Positions 1 to 11,618 of a stretch of 64,000 nucleotides of DNA are shown here, piece by piece. Positions within the stretch are counted from its first letter, which is position 1. Each line of letters opens with the position of its first letter. This DNA is from Sorex araneus (lineage: Eukaryota; Chordata; Mammalia; Eulipotyphla; Soricidae): NCBI RefSeq assembly GCF_027595985.1, contig NC_073306.1, forward strand, positions 157,739,219 through 157,803,218. Reading direction: 5' to 3'. The position numbers and the translations under genes were made by a program. The notes beneath the pieces were generated by a model. That model made no database searches. It worked only from the letters and a program-made list of their open reading frames with translations, and was not told the origin of the DNA.

Positions 1-159
1 AAGAAGAAGAAGAAGAAGAAGAAGAAGAAGAAGAAGAAGAAGAAGAAGAAGAAGAAGAAGAAGAGAAGAAGAAGAAGAAGAAGAAGAAGAAGAAGAAGAA
101 GAGAAAGAAGAAGAGAAGAAGAAGAAGAAGAAGAAGAAGAAGAAGAAGAAGAAGAAGAA
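1..159. repeat. (GAA)n trinucleotide microsatellite
   Basis: An almost pure AAG/GAA tract of about 159 bases with a few GAGAA interruptions. It starts at the window edge, so the true array may be longer. It is a homopurine tract able to form intramolecular triplexes. No SINE or L1 tail abuts it on the right, so its origin is not visible. Confidence 0.97.
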
Positions 160-1154
160 CCCACCCCCACACACTTGAACACACCACAAAACTAAACTTA
201 CAACCCCAAACAACTTTCTCCCAGCAAAACCTGTGAATCATCCCACAAAAATAGCAGGGAGAACAGTTTTTTCCTTTTCTCCATCCCGCCCCAGTCGGCC
301 TGTCCGCTACAGCACACTTCCATCCCTGTGGGAGTGTCGGGACTGTCCACTAGTCACAGAGTGGCTGCCACAGACCAGGCCTCATCACCTGCTTCTGGCT
401 CCAGCCCCTGCCATGACAGACTGTATGTGCCTTCTAGGCCTGACTTCTGTCACAGGACCACCACTATGTGAGCGAGTACTCACAGCAGCTGCCCCAAACT
501 GTGAGACAACTCCAGACCCCCCTTCCCCATGCCCGTTCTCTTCACCCCTGTGGCAAGCTCGGGCAGCTGCTGAGTTCCCTGCAAGGTGACACCAGCAGGC
601 AGGGGACAGCCTCTTGGGCTCTGCGAAGCAGCTTCTTCCCTGCAGCGCATCTCAGAAGTGTGTGTGTGGGGGGGCAGGGGGCGAGATTCACACCCATCAA
701 GACCAGCAGGATGAGATGAAACCTCTGGAAAAAGGAATATCAAAAGGGGTGGAACCCTTCAATCCTAAGGGGGAAAAAATTCTCTCATTCTTCCAGAAAC
801 TCAAGAGACAGTTTGCTCCACAGACAATCGAAGATGATCATCCAATTGAAACCTTTCCCAAGAGAACTGGCTTGGGTCATACACCATCTCCCGTTTGCTC
901 ACGCAGAAGCCTCTTTCCATAGCCTCATTCTTGCCTCTCCATCAACTCTATGCTAAGGGGGCTAGGGACCTCCTGCGTGCCAGTCGCAGAGCTATTCTGG
1001 TTTGTCCAAGCAGATTCTTTAGCGACAGGACAACAATTTCACTGTTGCTTGCTAGGTCAGACCAGCAGTATGTTGGGGTCAGCCTGGCGGCTCTGAAAAG
1101 ATTATCATGCTTTTCTCTTCCAAATGATTTGTTCAGGAGCATGAAATTAGCCAT
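160..1154. other. Unique sequence, no gene recognised
   Basis: Single-copy-looking DNA of mixed composition. Open frames of about 60-118 codons occur on both strands and overlap one another without a recognisable domain, splice context or biased codon use. I see no repeat family here. Confidence 0.5.
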
Positions 1155-1400
1155 GGGGACTGGAGTGGTAGCACAGTAGGGCGTTTGCTTTGCACGTGGC
1201 AGACCCGGGTTAGATTCCTCCGCCCCTCTCAGAGAGCCCGGCAAGCTACCGAGAGTATCCCACCCACATGGCAGAGCCTGGCAAGCTACCGTGGTATATT
1301 GGATATGCCAAAAACAGTAACAACAAGTCTCACAATGGAGACATTACTGGTACCCACTCGAGCAAATCGATGAAAAACGGGACCACAGTGCTACAGTAGT
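1155..1400 (+). mobile_element. tRNA-derived SINE, class B (RTE-type tail)
   Basis: Full-length class B copy. The tRNA-like head begins GGGGACTGGAG and holds an A-box-like TAGCACAGTAGG and a decayed B box (GGTTAGATTCC). The body is CTCTCAGAGAGCCCGGC then GGCAAGCTACC. The tail CAATGGAGACATTACTGG through CAAATCGATGA matches the 3' end of the RTE element at 19954-20910. It ends in GTGCTACAGTAG, not in poly(A). No clear target-site duplication was found, so the copy is probably older than those at 19693 and 40538. Confidence 0.9.
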
Positions 1401-1746
1401 CACTGCAAGGACATTGGCAAACTTAATTTTGTATTACTTCACTCTTCCTGCATAATAAACAGATCTTAAATAGACCATCCAGGCTCCAACCCATCTGCGA
1501 TCTCGCTTTGAGAATTTCGACTCTGAGGCTTACTTCTGGGCTGCTTTCCATGGACAGCTTTGTTGTTTTTCTCAGCTTTGCAAACTTGGTTGCTACTAAC
1601 GTCTTTGTTTTCTGTCTTCTCAAGAGCTGTTGCTATCTCTTTCCTCATTCTCTTTGATTTGATCACTATTTAAAAAAGTCAATATTTTTTTAAAAAGAGC
1701 ATGCATTGGACACAAAGTAATGAGTATTTATTTCACCAATTTCCTT
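1401..1746. other. Unique AT-rich spacer
   Basis: No repeat family or convincing coding frame. Short open frames on the minus strand look like chance. The stretch ends at the large pyrimidine tract. Confidence 0.5.
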
Positions 1747-2092
1747 CTTACCTCCCTCCCTCCCTCCCTCCCTCCCTCCATCCCCTCTCCCTCCCTCCCT
1801 TCCTTCCTTCCTTCCTTCCTTCCTTCCTTCCTTCCTTCCTTCCTTCCTTCCTTCCTTCCTTCCTTCCTTCCTTCCCTCCCTCTCTTTTTTCCTCCTTCCC
1901 TCCCTCCCTTTTTTCTCCCTCCTTTCCTCCTTCCCTCCTTCCCTCCCACCATTCCTTCTTCCTGCCAACCCTCCCTTCCTTCCTTCCTTCCTTCCTTCCT
2001 TCCTTCCTTCCTTCCTTCCTTCCTTCCTTCCTTCCTTCCTTCCTTCCTTCCTTCCTTCCTTCCTTCCTTCCTTCCTTCCTTCCCTCTCTTCT
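1747..2092. repeat. (CCCT/CCTT)n polypyrimidine array
   Basis: About 345 bases of CCTT and CCCT units with a central interruption around 1875-1975 (TTTTTTCCTCC, CCATTCCTTCTTCC). The long Ser/Pro/Phe/Leu-rich and Lys/Glu/Gly/Arg-rich open frames across it come from the tetranucleotide period and are not genes. No SINE abuts either end. Confidence 0.97.
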
Positions 2093-2289
2093 CTTACTGG
2101 AAAATACAAGGGAAAGAAAATGAAACTTCCCAGACAGGGAAGTACTTAGTATAGGATTAAGTTCCCATTTTACCAGTTTTAATATTGGATTCTCTTTAAT
2201 TTAAAAAAATTTAAATTGCGGGGATGTTGTTCTATGTTAGTGAATCTGCCTTTTAATTTTTTTTATTCTACAGAGTGATCATTTATGAT

Positions 2290-3350
2290 TTCTTTTCTTT
2301 TTTAATTTTTATTATTATTTTTTAATTTATTTTATTGAATCACCATGTGGAAAGTTACAAAGTTCTCAGGCTTATGTCTGAGTTATACAATACTCAAACA
2401 CCCATCCCTTCACCCGTGCCCATATTCCACCACCAAAGACCCCAGTCTACCTCCCAACCCCCACCCCCCAACACCCATCCCCGCCTGCATAATTGATAAA
2501 TTTCACTTCATTTTCTCTTTACCTTGATTACATTCAATAATTCAACATAAAACTCACTATTGTTGAAGTTTTCCCCCAAGAAAGACAGCCCTACTGCCAA
2601 TGAAGCATTTGATAATTAGTTTTCCATTGCTGAGACTGGAGAACTATGAAGTCCCACTGTTTCAAGTACATAGAATTTTTCCCCCTCCTTCCCGTGCCAC
2701 CAACTTCATGCCTGCTTAATAAATAGTCCTCATATTATGGCTGACACCACGCCGCCCAACGAGACAAAAGGATATTTCCCGTCCTCGGCCGGTGTGGGGC
2801 TATGGCTTAGTTCGCAGTCTAGAGACATGGCTGCAGTTTCTGGAACCAAAAGTAGTTCCTCCAGATTCTGGTTGATCTGCAGCAACGCGGCCGCACAAGA
2901 GTGTGGCCTCCCAGGTTGAATCTCGGCAGAGCATGTGCTGGTATCGGCCCGAGACTGCCCAAGTGTCCCGCTGTTCCAAGTACATAATTTTTCCCCCCTC
3001 CCATTCCCGCGCCTCTAAGTTTGTGCCTGCTTAATAGACCTCATAATATGGTGGACACCACACCGCGTTTCTTCCAGAAAAGGGAAAAGAACTGAGAAAG
3101 AAGGATATTTCCTCTCCCTGGCCGGTGTGGGGTTATGGCTTAGTTCACAGTCTAGAAAAGTGGCTGCTACTTTGATTACCTTCAATATTTCAACAAAAAA
3201 CTCAGTATTATTGTTTGGAGTTTCCCCCACAGTCAGACCTGCTAAGGAACCGTTTCACATTGCTGACAATTAACAGATATTAGGTTTTGGATTTCTGTAT
3301 AAATCCCAGGGAAAATTCTGCCAGTAATTGCATCCCTGCAAGCTTTTACT
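2290..3350 (-). mobile_element. Composite L1-derived block with two tandem ~314-bp units
   Basis: Reading the minus strand, an L1 3' UTR of the second type ends in an A-rich tail at 2290-2345 (complement of AATCACCATGTGGAAAG). Next to it, 2656-2971 and 2972-3160 are imperfect direct copies of one GC-rich unit: CAAGTACAT occurs in both about 314 bases apart, and GGCTTAGTTC(G/A)CAGTCTAGA recurs. Then 3160-3350 is a second piece of the same L1 3' UTR. The alternation 3' UTR, unit, unit, 3' UTR suggests short L1 derivatives with 5' repeat units, one perhaps inserted beside another. The block is old and its outer borders are uncertain. Confidence 0.6.
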
Positions 3351-5835
3351 TCCCTTTTGTGGTGCTCATATGATGGAGAAGCCTGGAGAGCATGGGCCTG
3401 GGGCTCCCATCACAGCCTGGAGACCTCTCCAGGAGCTGCTCATGTCCAAATTAGTTCAATTGCCTCCGGGGTCGGGCTCGTGAAGCCGCAGAAAAAGTGC
3501 CTTTTAATTTTATCCCTGGTACTTAAAAATAGAATAAAAAGCTGAAATAGAAAAGAAAAAAATAAAATCATCAAGGGAATGATTTAATATGCTCTTTTGA
3601 CAATCTTTGCACGTGGAAACAATATATAAATGTTGCAACCTTTGGACTTGCACTAGTCATTTTCTGTTTTAGTTGCATATGGTGAAGAGTGATTTAATGA
3701 AATGGGTTTCTCATGCTCAAAAGAACAACACATAACATCCAAACTGGCAAGATCTACCACTGGAGACTTAACATCTACCTTGGGAGTTGGGTTTTTGTTT
3801 TGTTATTTTTGTTTCAGTGTTCTCTCATGCCTGTAATAGTCTGTTTCATTTTCATAAATAAGAAAAATAGCAAAAGTTATTTTAAGTTGACTAAAACACA
3901 TACTCACAACCAACAGAAGGGGAGTAACTGTAGAACAGGAGTATTTGGGGATTTCCTGAGCTGATGTAACAGAGGTAACATGAGAAATTACCCTATTCTA
4001 ATGGCTAATCCCAAGGCTTGTCATGCATTTCTGGCTTTTCCCATTAATATTCAAATGGATCCCCTCTTTGGCTTTTCTGAAAGTAGAATATTATTACATG
4101 GATCACGGCAGTAAGTGGCAAGTTGCAAACTGATGTCACTTTCAGTTTCCCAATTCTCTGAGTAATGGAGGAAGACATTAGTGCTCTGCCTCGCCAAGAG
4201 ACTCATCCCTAACCCTCAAGCAATATATTTCCTTCCCATTTATCATTATAAATATCATTATAAATTTCAACCCCTTTTCTGAAAATGAAAAGTGGAAGCA
4301 TGAGACTCAGGGTCTTACTTCTCCTCCGATGAAAAAAAGTAAGAGAAAAACAAATGAAGAGAACCGTCCCATTATCTGGTAATTCCAAGACCCTGGTCCC
4401 CGCTCCTCCCAGGGATGACCCATGTTTTCTTTGGAGTAGGTTTTTCTAGGCATTTCCTATTGGCTGCACTTTTGCCGGTGACCAGCCTGGCTGGGTTCTC
4501 CTTGCCTGTTAGTCTAGAGAGCAGTTTATTAGAGAACATTTGGATTCGCAGAGAGTAAGTGACTGGAGTCCCATTGAGTGGCAGCTTTCAGGGGCTTCCA
4601 AAGACATAAAACCCAGGCATGGGAACAGACAGAATTTGCAAAACTCGAGGACTGTCCCCAGAAGAACCATCTCTGAGATGGCCCACTCTTTCATGTCCTT
4701 TCTTGGCTACACTCCTGAGGCCGAGTGCCAGACCATCGATTGCTGGGCTGTACTGGCTGGGAAAGAAGGGTGTTCAGAGGAATCTAGACCTTCCGCCAAA
4801 GACTCGAGCCAGAGCTTTATCATATGATAATCTCCTGGGTGAAAAGTCACAAATCACTGATTTAAATGAGAGGTGTTTGGGATGGTTACTTTTTCTTTTC
4901 TCAGCAAAACCTCATAGAGGAAAAAAAATCACATGTAGCTAAGGAACAAGTCCAAGTTGAACCCTGGATGCTTCAATCGGGTCCTTAGCAGCCGAACTAG
5001 AGAAGGTATAGGCATGCAATTTGCAGTAAGAAGCAAGGAGCAGCGGGCTCTGAACAAGACCCCAGGCTTAGTAGGAGCCCCACTGATGTGATGGTGTGTG
5101 GCCGTGAGCTGGTGGAGGGTGCACATTTGGGTTCTGATGGCCCTCCTGAATGACCCTGTCAGTGGAAAGGCTGCATGTGGTGCTGATGAGACGCTGTCCT
5201 CTGTCTTCCTGCTCTCTGAGAAAACTCCCACAGATGACTCCCCATCTAAATCTTTTCCTTTTCTTCAGAGCTTTTAATATTTCCTCAAAAGTCAATCTTA
5301 ATCGAACTTCTTAATCAGGCCAGCTTCTCTTCTTTGAAATTACTTCCCTTTGACAGTATCTTAATAGTAACTAAGGCACCCATGCAGAAAATTAGAAATG
5401 CATTGCCCGCCCATCTTCCATCCGAATCCACACACAGTGAGTGGGTATTGCTGGCTGAGGTCCAAGGTTTTGAGACACAAGGGATGCCTTTGGGAAGGGA
5501 AAACCTTTATTATAGTGACTATGGCATTCTTGGCTTCCATCTCCTCTACCTCTCTCCCTCCACTTCTTCCTTCGTCTGCTTCATCATCATGTATACTTAC
5601 TCAGAAACTTTGGGGTATGATACTCATAGAAGTCAAAGCAATATGCTGTTCCCATCTAAAGAAATCGCTGCGGTGACAGGATCCTTGGGGGGTACATACT
5701 GCTGATGGGTGTGGTATTGGAATTATGTGCACGAGGAACCATCATTCATAGAATTGTATATCACAGAAACAATACAAATTTTAAAAAATAAAGAAATACT
5801 CAATCTAGTGGGGTGCTGCTAAGACATAGAAATTA
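3351..5835. other. Unique intergenic sequence
   Basis: No recognised repeat family apart from possible L1-related decay up to about 3550. Open frames around 4540-4940 and 4929-5295 have no recognisable domain. Around 5700-5810 the text looks like an old retroelement 3' end (short AT-rich tail with AATAAAG) but I cannot name it. Confidence 0.45.
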
Positions 5836-6056
5836 AAGATTAGAATTTGGAGTCAGAAAATCTGAATTCTGATTCTGGTCTTCTTCTTCCTGGATCGAGA
5901 TCCTGGGACAAGTTGGTTTTATGTCCTTATTAAGCCTGTATTGTCTCATTTGTAAGATGAGGTCAATAATAATAATTCCTTTCACAGGTGGTCGTTACAT
6001 GAAGATTAAATGACAAAACACAGCATGCGACATATAGTACTTAAAACAATAGTCTC
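5836..6056 (+). mobile_element. MIR (ancient mammalian SINE)
   Basis: A diverged MIR in sense orientation: GGAGTCAGAAAATCTGAATTC, then the core GGGACAAGTTGG, then TGTCTCATTTGTAAGATGAGG, AATAATAATAATTCCTTTC and GAAGATTAAATGA. The order and spacing match the family as I know it. This marks old mammalian sequence. Confidence 0.88.
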
Positions 6057-7357
6057 TAGAGAAGATAAGACAAAGTTAGAAATCATTTAAATGGCATAAA
6101 ATGAACTTTGTAAAGTGAAAATTAAGTGAAATGAAATGAAGAATGTGAAGTGGCAACCAAGAATCACATGATAAGAAACTGTTGAGGAAGGTACCGTAGC
6201 ACAGACCAGCATGCTAATAGCTCTTCCAGTGAAAGTCAAAAATAATGAAATGGTGCTTCATTTCCCTCTTGTTGACACCAAAGCTCACTGTCACCTCTAA
6301 TGCGCCATATTTGAAGTGGGCGAGCAGACAAGTATCCAAGATAATGGGGATGCTGGGAGAGGCCTGAGAACCTTCAAAACCAGAAAGGTGTCAGAAAGCT
6401 GACACCATCTGTCAGGAGCATACAGGAGATAAGCAAGAAGCAGTCAGAGATAGCCTATTGAAAATGTCCTTCCTGTGAAATTTGGTGTGAAAATTGCAGA
6501 TGGGATATTGCAGTGCATGGAATTCCAGGTTCCCAGAGGAGGCTGGCCACAATGACAACTAATGACCCAGATAAGAAGATGACCTGCTTTCAACCTTCAG
6601 AGAGAACCAGTGCTCCCTGATTCCAATCAGTAGTTCATCTGTTTGGTTTACTGAATTTAGAAATATGACCTCTAAATATTGTGAAGCTTTTGAAGGAAGG
6701 AAACATCTACCTTACACTGGGTCATCTCTCCATGCAACACAGCAAGATGCTAAGCATCTTAGAATCCCAGGAGTTTTGGAAAGGAACTAGTCCGAAGATC
6801 TTGCTTTATGAATCTTGCTGTTCTGGTCTTGCTTTTCTCATCTTTAGACTGACAAAAAAATTGATTAGAACACATTGAGGAGGGTACTGAAGAAAAGAAT
6901 GTTTCCAGAAATGCAACCTTCATTATTTTGATTCAAAGCAAGCCAGCAAATAGATAATTGTGTTCTAGGTATATGATATTGTTACATAAGAATAAATTGT
7001 GGCTATTGATTCAGGTATATATTTCAGTAAGTATTTTAAAAAGATGTAATCATTTTTATCTGAATCGTAACACCCAATGCACATGGACTGGAATAAGTGA
7101 TAAAGCCCAATTTTTATACCCAAAACATCTGGAGATGGATTTTTGAACTGAAATAATCTCAATAAGTCATTATAATTATTGGTATTTATATTTTACTGTA
7201 TGGTCTGCTGGTATCTTCACTAAGGGAATATTAATTTATCATCTGTTATTTATTTAGCTACTGATATTATAAATAATATGTGTTTATTATATTTGACATA
7301 ATTTCATCAGAATTTCCTAAATTCTAGGTTTTCCTCTGGAATTATTCTCACTATTAC
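6057..7357. other. Unique intergenic sequence
   Basis: AT-rich single-copy-looking DNA. Short open frames at 6681-6878 and 6958-7146 have no recognised homology. I see nothing further to annotate. Confidence 0.45.
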
Positions 7358-7540
7358 TCACAACCCTATCACAAAGTGTTCCAAAAAATCTGATTCCAAA
7401 AACTATGAATAGAGAAATTAAGACTTAAAGAGATGAAGTAGCTTGGCTTGCAGCTCATGAGCAACACAGATGATGTTTGTACTACTGTTTGTCAAACTCT
7501 GAGACTCTCATGCTTTGTGACAGCTGCCTTCCGGCCCGCA
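7358..7540 (-). mobile_element. MIR, antisense, highly diverged
   Basis: CTCACAACCCTATCA, AGAGAAATTAAGACTTAAAGAG and TTGTCAAACTCTGAGACTCTCATGC follow the order of an inverted MIR (complement of the GGTTGTGAGG, CTTAA and GAGTCTGG landmarks). Divergence is high. Confidence 0.6.
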
Positions 7541-8484
7541 TGGTACAGAGGAAGCATCAGTAAAAAGGCCACTGATAGATTGTGATAGGAGCTAACAAAG
7601 ATCTATGTGAAAGTATTTACTCCCTAAAGGTGTCATTTGCTGTACATACAATTCTGCAGATGTTCATAACTTTGTAATCTATTATGGTGGTATTAATATT
7701 GTTGATCTCTCATTATATCTATTTCTGTCTGTTTCTCTCCCTATCTGCCTCATTCCCGACATTCAGTGGACAGAACTGGACATTAGTATAGATTCAACAA
7801 ACGTAATTAAAATGATTTGAGTTGTATGGTACTGACCTAGAATCAACCACAGGATTTGACAATGGTCAACAAATTATACTTTCAACTATAACTTCCTGCC
7901 AAAGGTCAGTCTATTAGGGGCTTTGAGAAGGGGCAGGAGGTTTTCAACTCTGCCTGGTGGAGTCCTGACTGATAAGACAGAACCTTACCATATGTGAACA
8001 AATTCAGGGACACCCTGTGAGTTGCTGCACCCCCAGTTGGCTATTTAAAATGTTATTTTAAAAAACATTTAAAAATTAAATTATTCACTCCAATTCATAA
8101 ATAAAATGATATTATGGGATAAAAAATAAAAAGACAGAGTTGGACTGAGGTTTGCAGGCCAGGAGGCCACAATGTGAATCAGCTGCTGGATGCCATCTCA
8201 GGAGGAGACAGCACCCACAAATAAACTTGGAAAGAAAAGCAGAGTTGAGAATATGAAATCATTTTCAGTAGCTGTCGACATGCAACTGGAATATGAGTTT
8301 TGATTTGTTTTACATGAAGCACTGACAGAGTTGACAGAAAGAAGCAAATAATATTGAGTCCAGAGCAGTTAGGTAAGGCCTCAGAGGAGTGATATTTGAA
8401 TTTGAAGGATGAATATGAACTACACAGAAGGAGTTGGAGAGGGAAAGGCATTGTTTGTGGGGAATAGCATTACAAGAGGAATAT
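7541..8484. other. Mostly unique, with a possible ancient mammal-wide repeat at 8370-8460
   Basis: Most of the interval is AT-rich and unremarkable. GGCCTCAGAGGAGTGATAT through GAAGGATGAATATGAACTAC followed by GGGAATAGCATTACAAGAGG resembles the common mammalian repeat segment with the pattern 'aggcctc..gaggtgacatttgag..gaaggatgag..gaagagcattccaggcag'. I cannot give its class with certainty. Confidence 0.4.
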
Positions 8485-9060
8485 ACAATACAGCATGCAT
8501 AAAAATCACGAATCACAAAATCCCCGTTAATTGATTTCTCAGGCGGGCTCAGTAACCTCTCCATTCATCCTTTCCCTGAGATCTTAGAAGTCTCTCTCGA
8601 CTTGGCTCTCCCAACAATGTCACACTGGAGGCTCTTTCAGGATCAGGGGAATGATATTCAGCTTGTTACTGGATTTAGCATATGAATACACCATGGGAAG
8701 CTTGCAAGGCTGTCCCATGTGGGCAGGAAACACTCAGAAGCTTGCCAGTTTCTCCCAGAGGGAGAAGCAGGCTATAAGATATCGCAAACACGCGCTTCTG
8801 GGAGCTTGCTTTTAAGTCTCTGGGTGCTGACCATTGATGGAATTACACACACCTGGGTTCCTCTGCCCATATCTTCATGCGTGAAGCCTGTCTGAACATG
8901 TGGAGAGGGGCCTTGAGCATGGCTGTAGCTAGGTTCTGGTGGTCTTCGGCAGCCGGGAGCTCTGCTTGGGGTGTGGAGGGCAGCTGGAGCCCATCCCCTC
9001 CGAGGGACCCCCGGGAAGACAGCCAGGCGTGCGGGCAAGAGACTCTCTGCCTACATAATA
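8485..9060 (-). mobile_element. Long RTE-tailed composite element, antisense
   Basis: On the minus strand, a GC-rich module (9040-8850, containing complements of GAGCATGGCTGTAGC) is followed by a diverged version of the class B SINE body (8790-8670: CTGGCAAGCTTCTGAG, GGTGTATTCATATGC), a ~90-base segment absent from ordinary class B copies (8660-8560), and the RTE-like tail near 8555-8510. The same order recurs at 53240-53990, which supports one element rather than chance neighbours. It lacks a tRNA head between module and body. It is older than most class B copies. Confidence 0.65.
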
Positions 9061-9680
9061 ATAGTAATATGTAATTGTAATACATAAAAATGCCAGCATC
9101 TCAAAAAGCCTAATAGATTGAGCTTTGTGGGAAAGTTATAGTTGGAAGTATAATATGTTGATCATTGCCAAATCCTGTGGTTGAGTCTAGCTCAGTATTG
9201 TAATGCATACATAATGCTCATAGTACCTGTGCATAGGAATCACAAGTATTCACTATTTGATCAGAGTCATGGAAGACTAGAAAAGAATAATTTTTCCAGG
9301 TCAGGATAAGATTTGGCTTCTGAACAAAAACATTTTATTTTTCTTGGAGGAATCACTAAGAAAGAAAAAGAATCAAAACTGAGCCTTAAGAATTTGGAAG
9401 TTGGAAGAGAAATTAATTTATGACAGACTTCAATTAAAACTCGTGTCAGATGAATTTTGGTCATGATCAACACTGAGACACATATTCAAATCAATGTTTG
9501 CATCATGCTTTCCCTAAGAAATTCTTGTGATAGGAGACTTAGAATCAAAGAGTCTTTCCTCCTCTACTTTGAGTAGCTTAGTGCCCACACTGCGGTTCAT
9601 TCTCTGACATTGCAAGCTGGGCATGCAGAGGATATACTGCCCTACTTGTGATCCAGGCTACGATGAAAAGAAGAGAACCT
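9061..9680. other. Unique intergenic sequence
   Basis: No repeat or coding evidence seen. The minus-strand open frame at 9267-9473 has no recognisable features. Confidence 0.45.
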
Positions 9681-9864
9681 AAGAGATGGAGAGAAAGTAC
9701 AGAGGGTAAGGCTCTTGCCTTGCATGTCTCCAACCTGGGCTTGATCCCTGGTATCACATAGCATCCCCTGTGTCCCACCAGGAGTGCTTCCTATGTGCAG
9801 AGCCTGAGTAAGCCCTGAGCACAGCCAGGTGTGGCATCCAAACTGGAAAAAATTAAAAAAAAAT
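9681..9864 (+). mobile_element. SINE class A, old copy
   Basis: Diverged class A copy: AGTACAGAGGGTAAGG (A-box region), CTTGCCTTGCATG (anticodon-arm region), GGGCTTGATCCCTGG (B-box region), then CCCTGAGCACAGCCAGGTGTGG and an A-rich tail with AATTAAAAAAAAA. Confidence 0.82.
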
Positions 9865-9965
9865 CCATGTGAGTTTCAAGCAATTATAGAAGTAGGAATA
9901 TGAGGAAGCTTAGCAAAAGGAGATTTTAGGATATAGTCTCAAGACTAACTTGTTCTTTCCTTGTT

Positions 9966-10139
9966 CTTTTTTTTTCTTTTTGGGTCACATTTGGCTATTC
10001 CCAGGTGTTACTCCTGGCTCATGCTCTCAGGAATTACTCCTGGTGGTGCTCAGGGGACCATGTGAGATGCTGGGAATTGAACCCAGGACGGCTGCATGCA
10101 AGGCGAATGTCCTACCCGCTGTGCTATCACTCCAGCCCC
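9966..10139 (-). mobile_element. SINE class A, antisense
   Basis: Begins with the complement of the A-tail (TTTTTTTTCTTTTTGGG), then GGTCACATTTGGC and CAGGGGACCATGTGAGATGC, the B-box complement GGGAATTGAACCC, and ends at CACTCCAGCCCC. Full-length. Its right end abuts an L1 3' end. Confidence 0.92.
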
Positions 10140-10150
10140 TACCTTATTCT

Positions 10151-10425
10151 TTTCTTTAAAAAAATTATTTAAAGTACCATGATTTACAAAGTTATTGATG
10201 GTTGAGTTTCTATATTGTTCTAGCATCAATCCTACTATCAATGTCAACTTCCACCTAGCAGTGTTCCCATGTTCCCTCCACCCCCACCCCACCCCCTGCC
10301 CCCAGCCTGCCACTTCGACAGCCCCCTTGTTCTGCCTCCTTATCCTTGCAGGGTGTATTCAGGCCATCCAAATCCAGGTTTGCTCTTTTCTGTGTGTCCT
10401 CATGGTAAGTTCTGGGATTTTTCAT
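10151..10425 (-). mobile_element. L1 3' end, older subfamily, antisense
   Basis: Poly(T) side at 10151-10170, then TTTACAAAGTTATTGATGG, GTCAACTTCCACC and a C-rich block (10275-10310). The same landmarks recur at 46015-46330 (TTTACAAAATTATTGATAG, GTCAACTTCCCTCC). This looks like a third, older type of L1 3' UTR, distinct from the two younger types elsewhere in the window. Confidence 0.6.
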
Positions 10426-10439
10426 TTTTTTATTTTAAA

Positions 10440-10578
10440 TTTTATGTATTTTTGGGTTTTGGACAACACCAGTAGTTCTCAGGAACTATTCTCGTGTTTT
10501 GCTGAGATCCAAACACAGGATTCGTATTTGCAAATCATGCAATCAGTTCACTGAGCCAATGAGCTCTCTTTCCAGCTC
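10440..10578 (-). mobile_element. SINE class A, antisense, strongly diverged
   Basis: TTTTTGGGTTTTGGACAACACC, GTAGTTCTCAGGAAC, GAGATCCAAACACAGG and a terminal TCTCTTTCCAGCTC preserve the class A order. Many substitutions and a shortened middle indicate age. Confidence 0.65.
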
Positions 10579-10609
10579 TTCATTTCCAGTTAGATCATTT
10601 TTCTTTTCT

Positions 10610-10784
10610 ATTTTTTGTTTCTTTTTCTTTTTGCCATACCACAGCTCCAGGCTTACTCCTGGCTCTGTGCTCAGAGATTGCATGAGGTGGGTCTCAAGGG
10701 ACATATATGGTGCCAGGAATTGAACTCAGGACAGCTGCGTGCAAGGAAAGCGCCCATCAACTGTACTTACCACTCTAGCCTCTG
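10610..10784 (-). mobile_element. SINE class A, antisense
   Basis: TTTCTTTTTGCCATACCAC, GGCTTACTCCTGGCTC, GGTGCCAGGAATTGAACTC and GTGCAAGGAAAGCGCCC, ending ACCACTCTAGCC. Third antisense class A copy in about 800 bases. Confidence 0.85.
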
Positions 10785-10864
10785 GCATAATTTTATTCTT
10801 CCCACAAAAATGATTGATAAGAAGTCTGAGATGTCTGTTTCAGCATGAATAAGATAGCAAGCAC

Positions 10865-11040
10865 TAATGATAATTATATATCAGGTACAGTTCTAAATGT
10901 ACCCTGTGAATAAAATAAATGGATCATAACAACCAAGTATCGTAGGTACCGTTTCAATTTTGGAGATAAGGAAGTTCATGCATTTTATTCAAGTAACGGA
11001 ACCCGGGCTTGAACTCAAAGAGTAAGTTACTTCTATGCAA
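10865..11040 (-). mobile_element. MIR, antisense
   Basis: Inverted MIR landmarks in order: AGCACTAATGATAATTATATATCAGG, CAGTTCTAAATG, GATCATAACAACC, TTTTGGAGATAAGGAAG, CAAGTAAC and GAACCCGGGCTTGAACTC. Confidence 0.8.
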
Positions 11041-11618
11041 CCTTTTTTACCATACAGCATTGCGTTCTCAGAAGCATGAGGTTATTTAATTTAATTTTAC
11101 TTATGATGAATGTAAATATAAAATAAGCAGCATTTCCATGACAGCAGAATTAGTTCTGGGCTTTACCGTATAGCACGAATAATGCCTTGTAATAGCAATC
11201 ACAATGTGAATCTTTCTGGTGATTTATTTGAAGGTAAGAAAATGCACACGATTCCAGGGCCTGTCAGGATGGTATTTGTAGTACTCTGGTCCTTGTCTGA
11301 GCACCTTATAGTCACCTTAGATTTTTTGCGCAGTGAAACAAATAATCGACTCCAATTGCCTTAGTGTCCTAAATTGCTCATATATAAGACATGGCAGGAC
11401 TGGAGAGCAAGCATAGGTTTAAGAACTTTGCCTCGCATATAGAAAGAGCAGTCAGAAATCTGAGGCCCTAGAAACTTTGGTGGTGAGGTAATTAAATTCC
11501 AATACCCTAAGCGTCAACACCATTGTAAACTCATTGCCTTAACGAGAATACATTTTAAAGAAGAAAAAAAAGATTTTAAAAAATGAGGCAAGCAGAAACA
11601 TTTAAGAAACTCTGATCA
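11041..11618. other. No gene seen; possible decayed SINE near 11395-11440
   Basis: GACTGGAGAGCAAGC followed by GCCTCGCATAT is reminiscent of a SINE head, but too little survives to call it. The rest is unremarkable. Confidence 0.4.

Noticed and set aside
1690..2154. Long Ser/Pro/Phe/Leu and Lys/Glu/Gly/Arg open frames
   Set aside because: They are tetranucleotide repeats read in six frames. A 4-base period gives stop-free frames on both strands.
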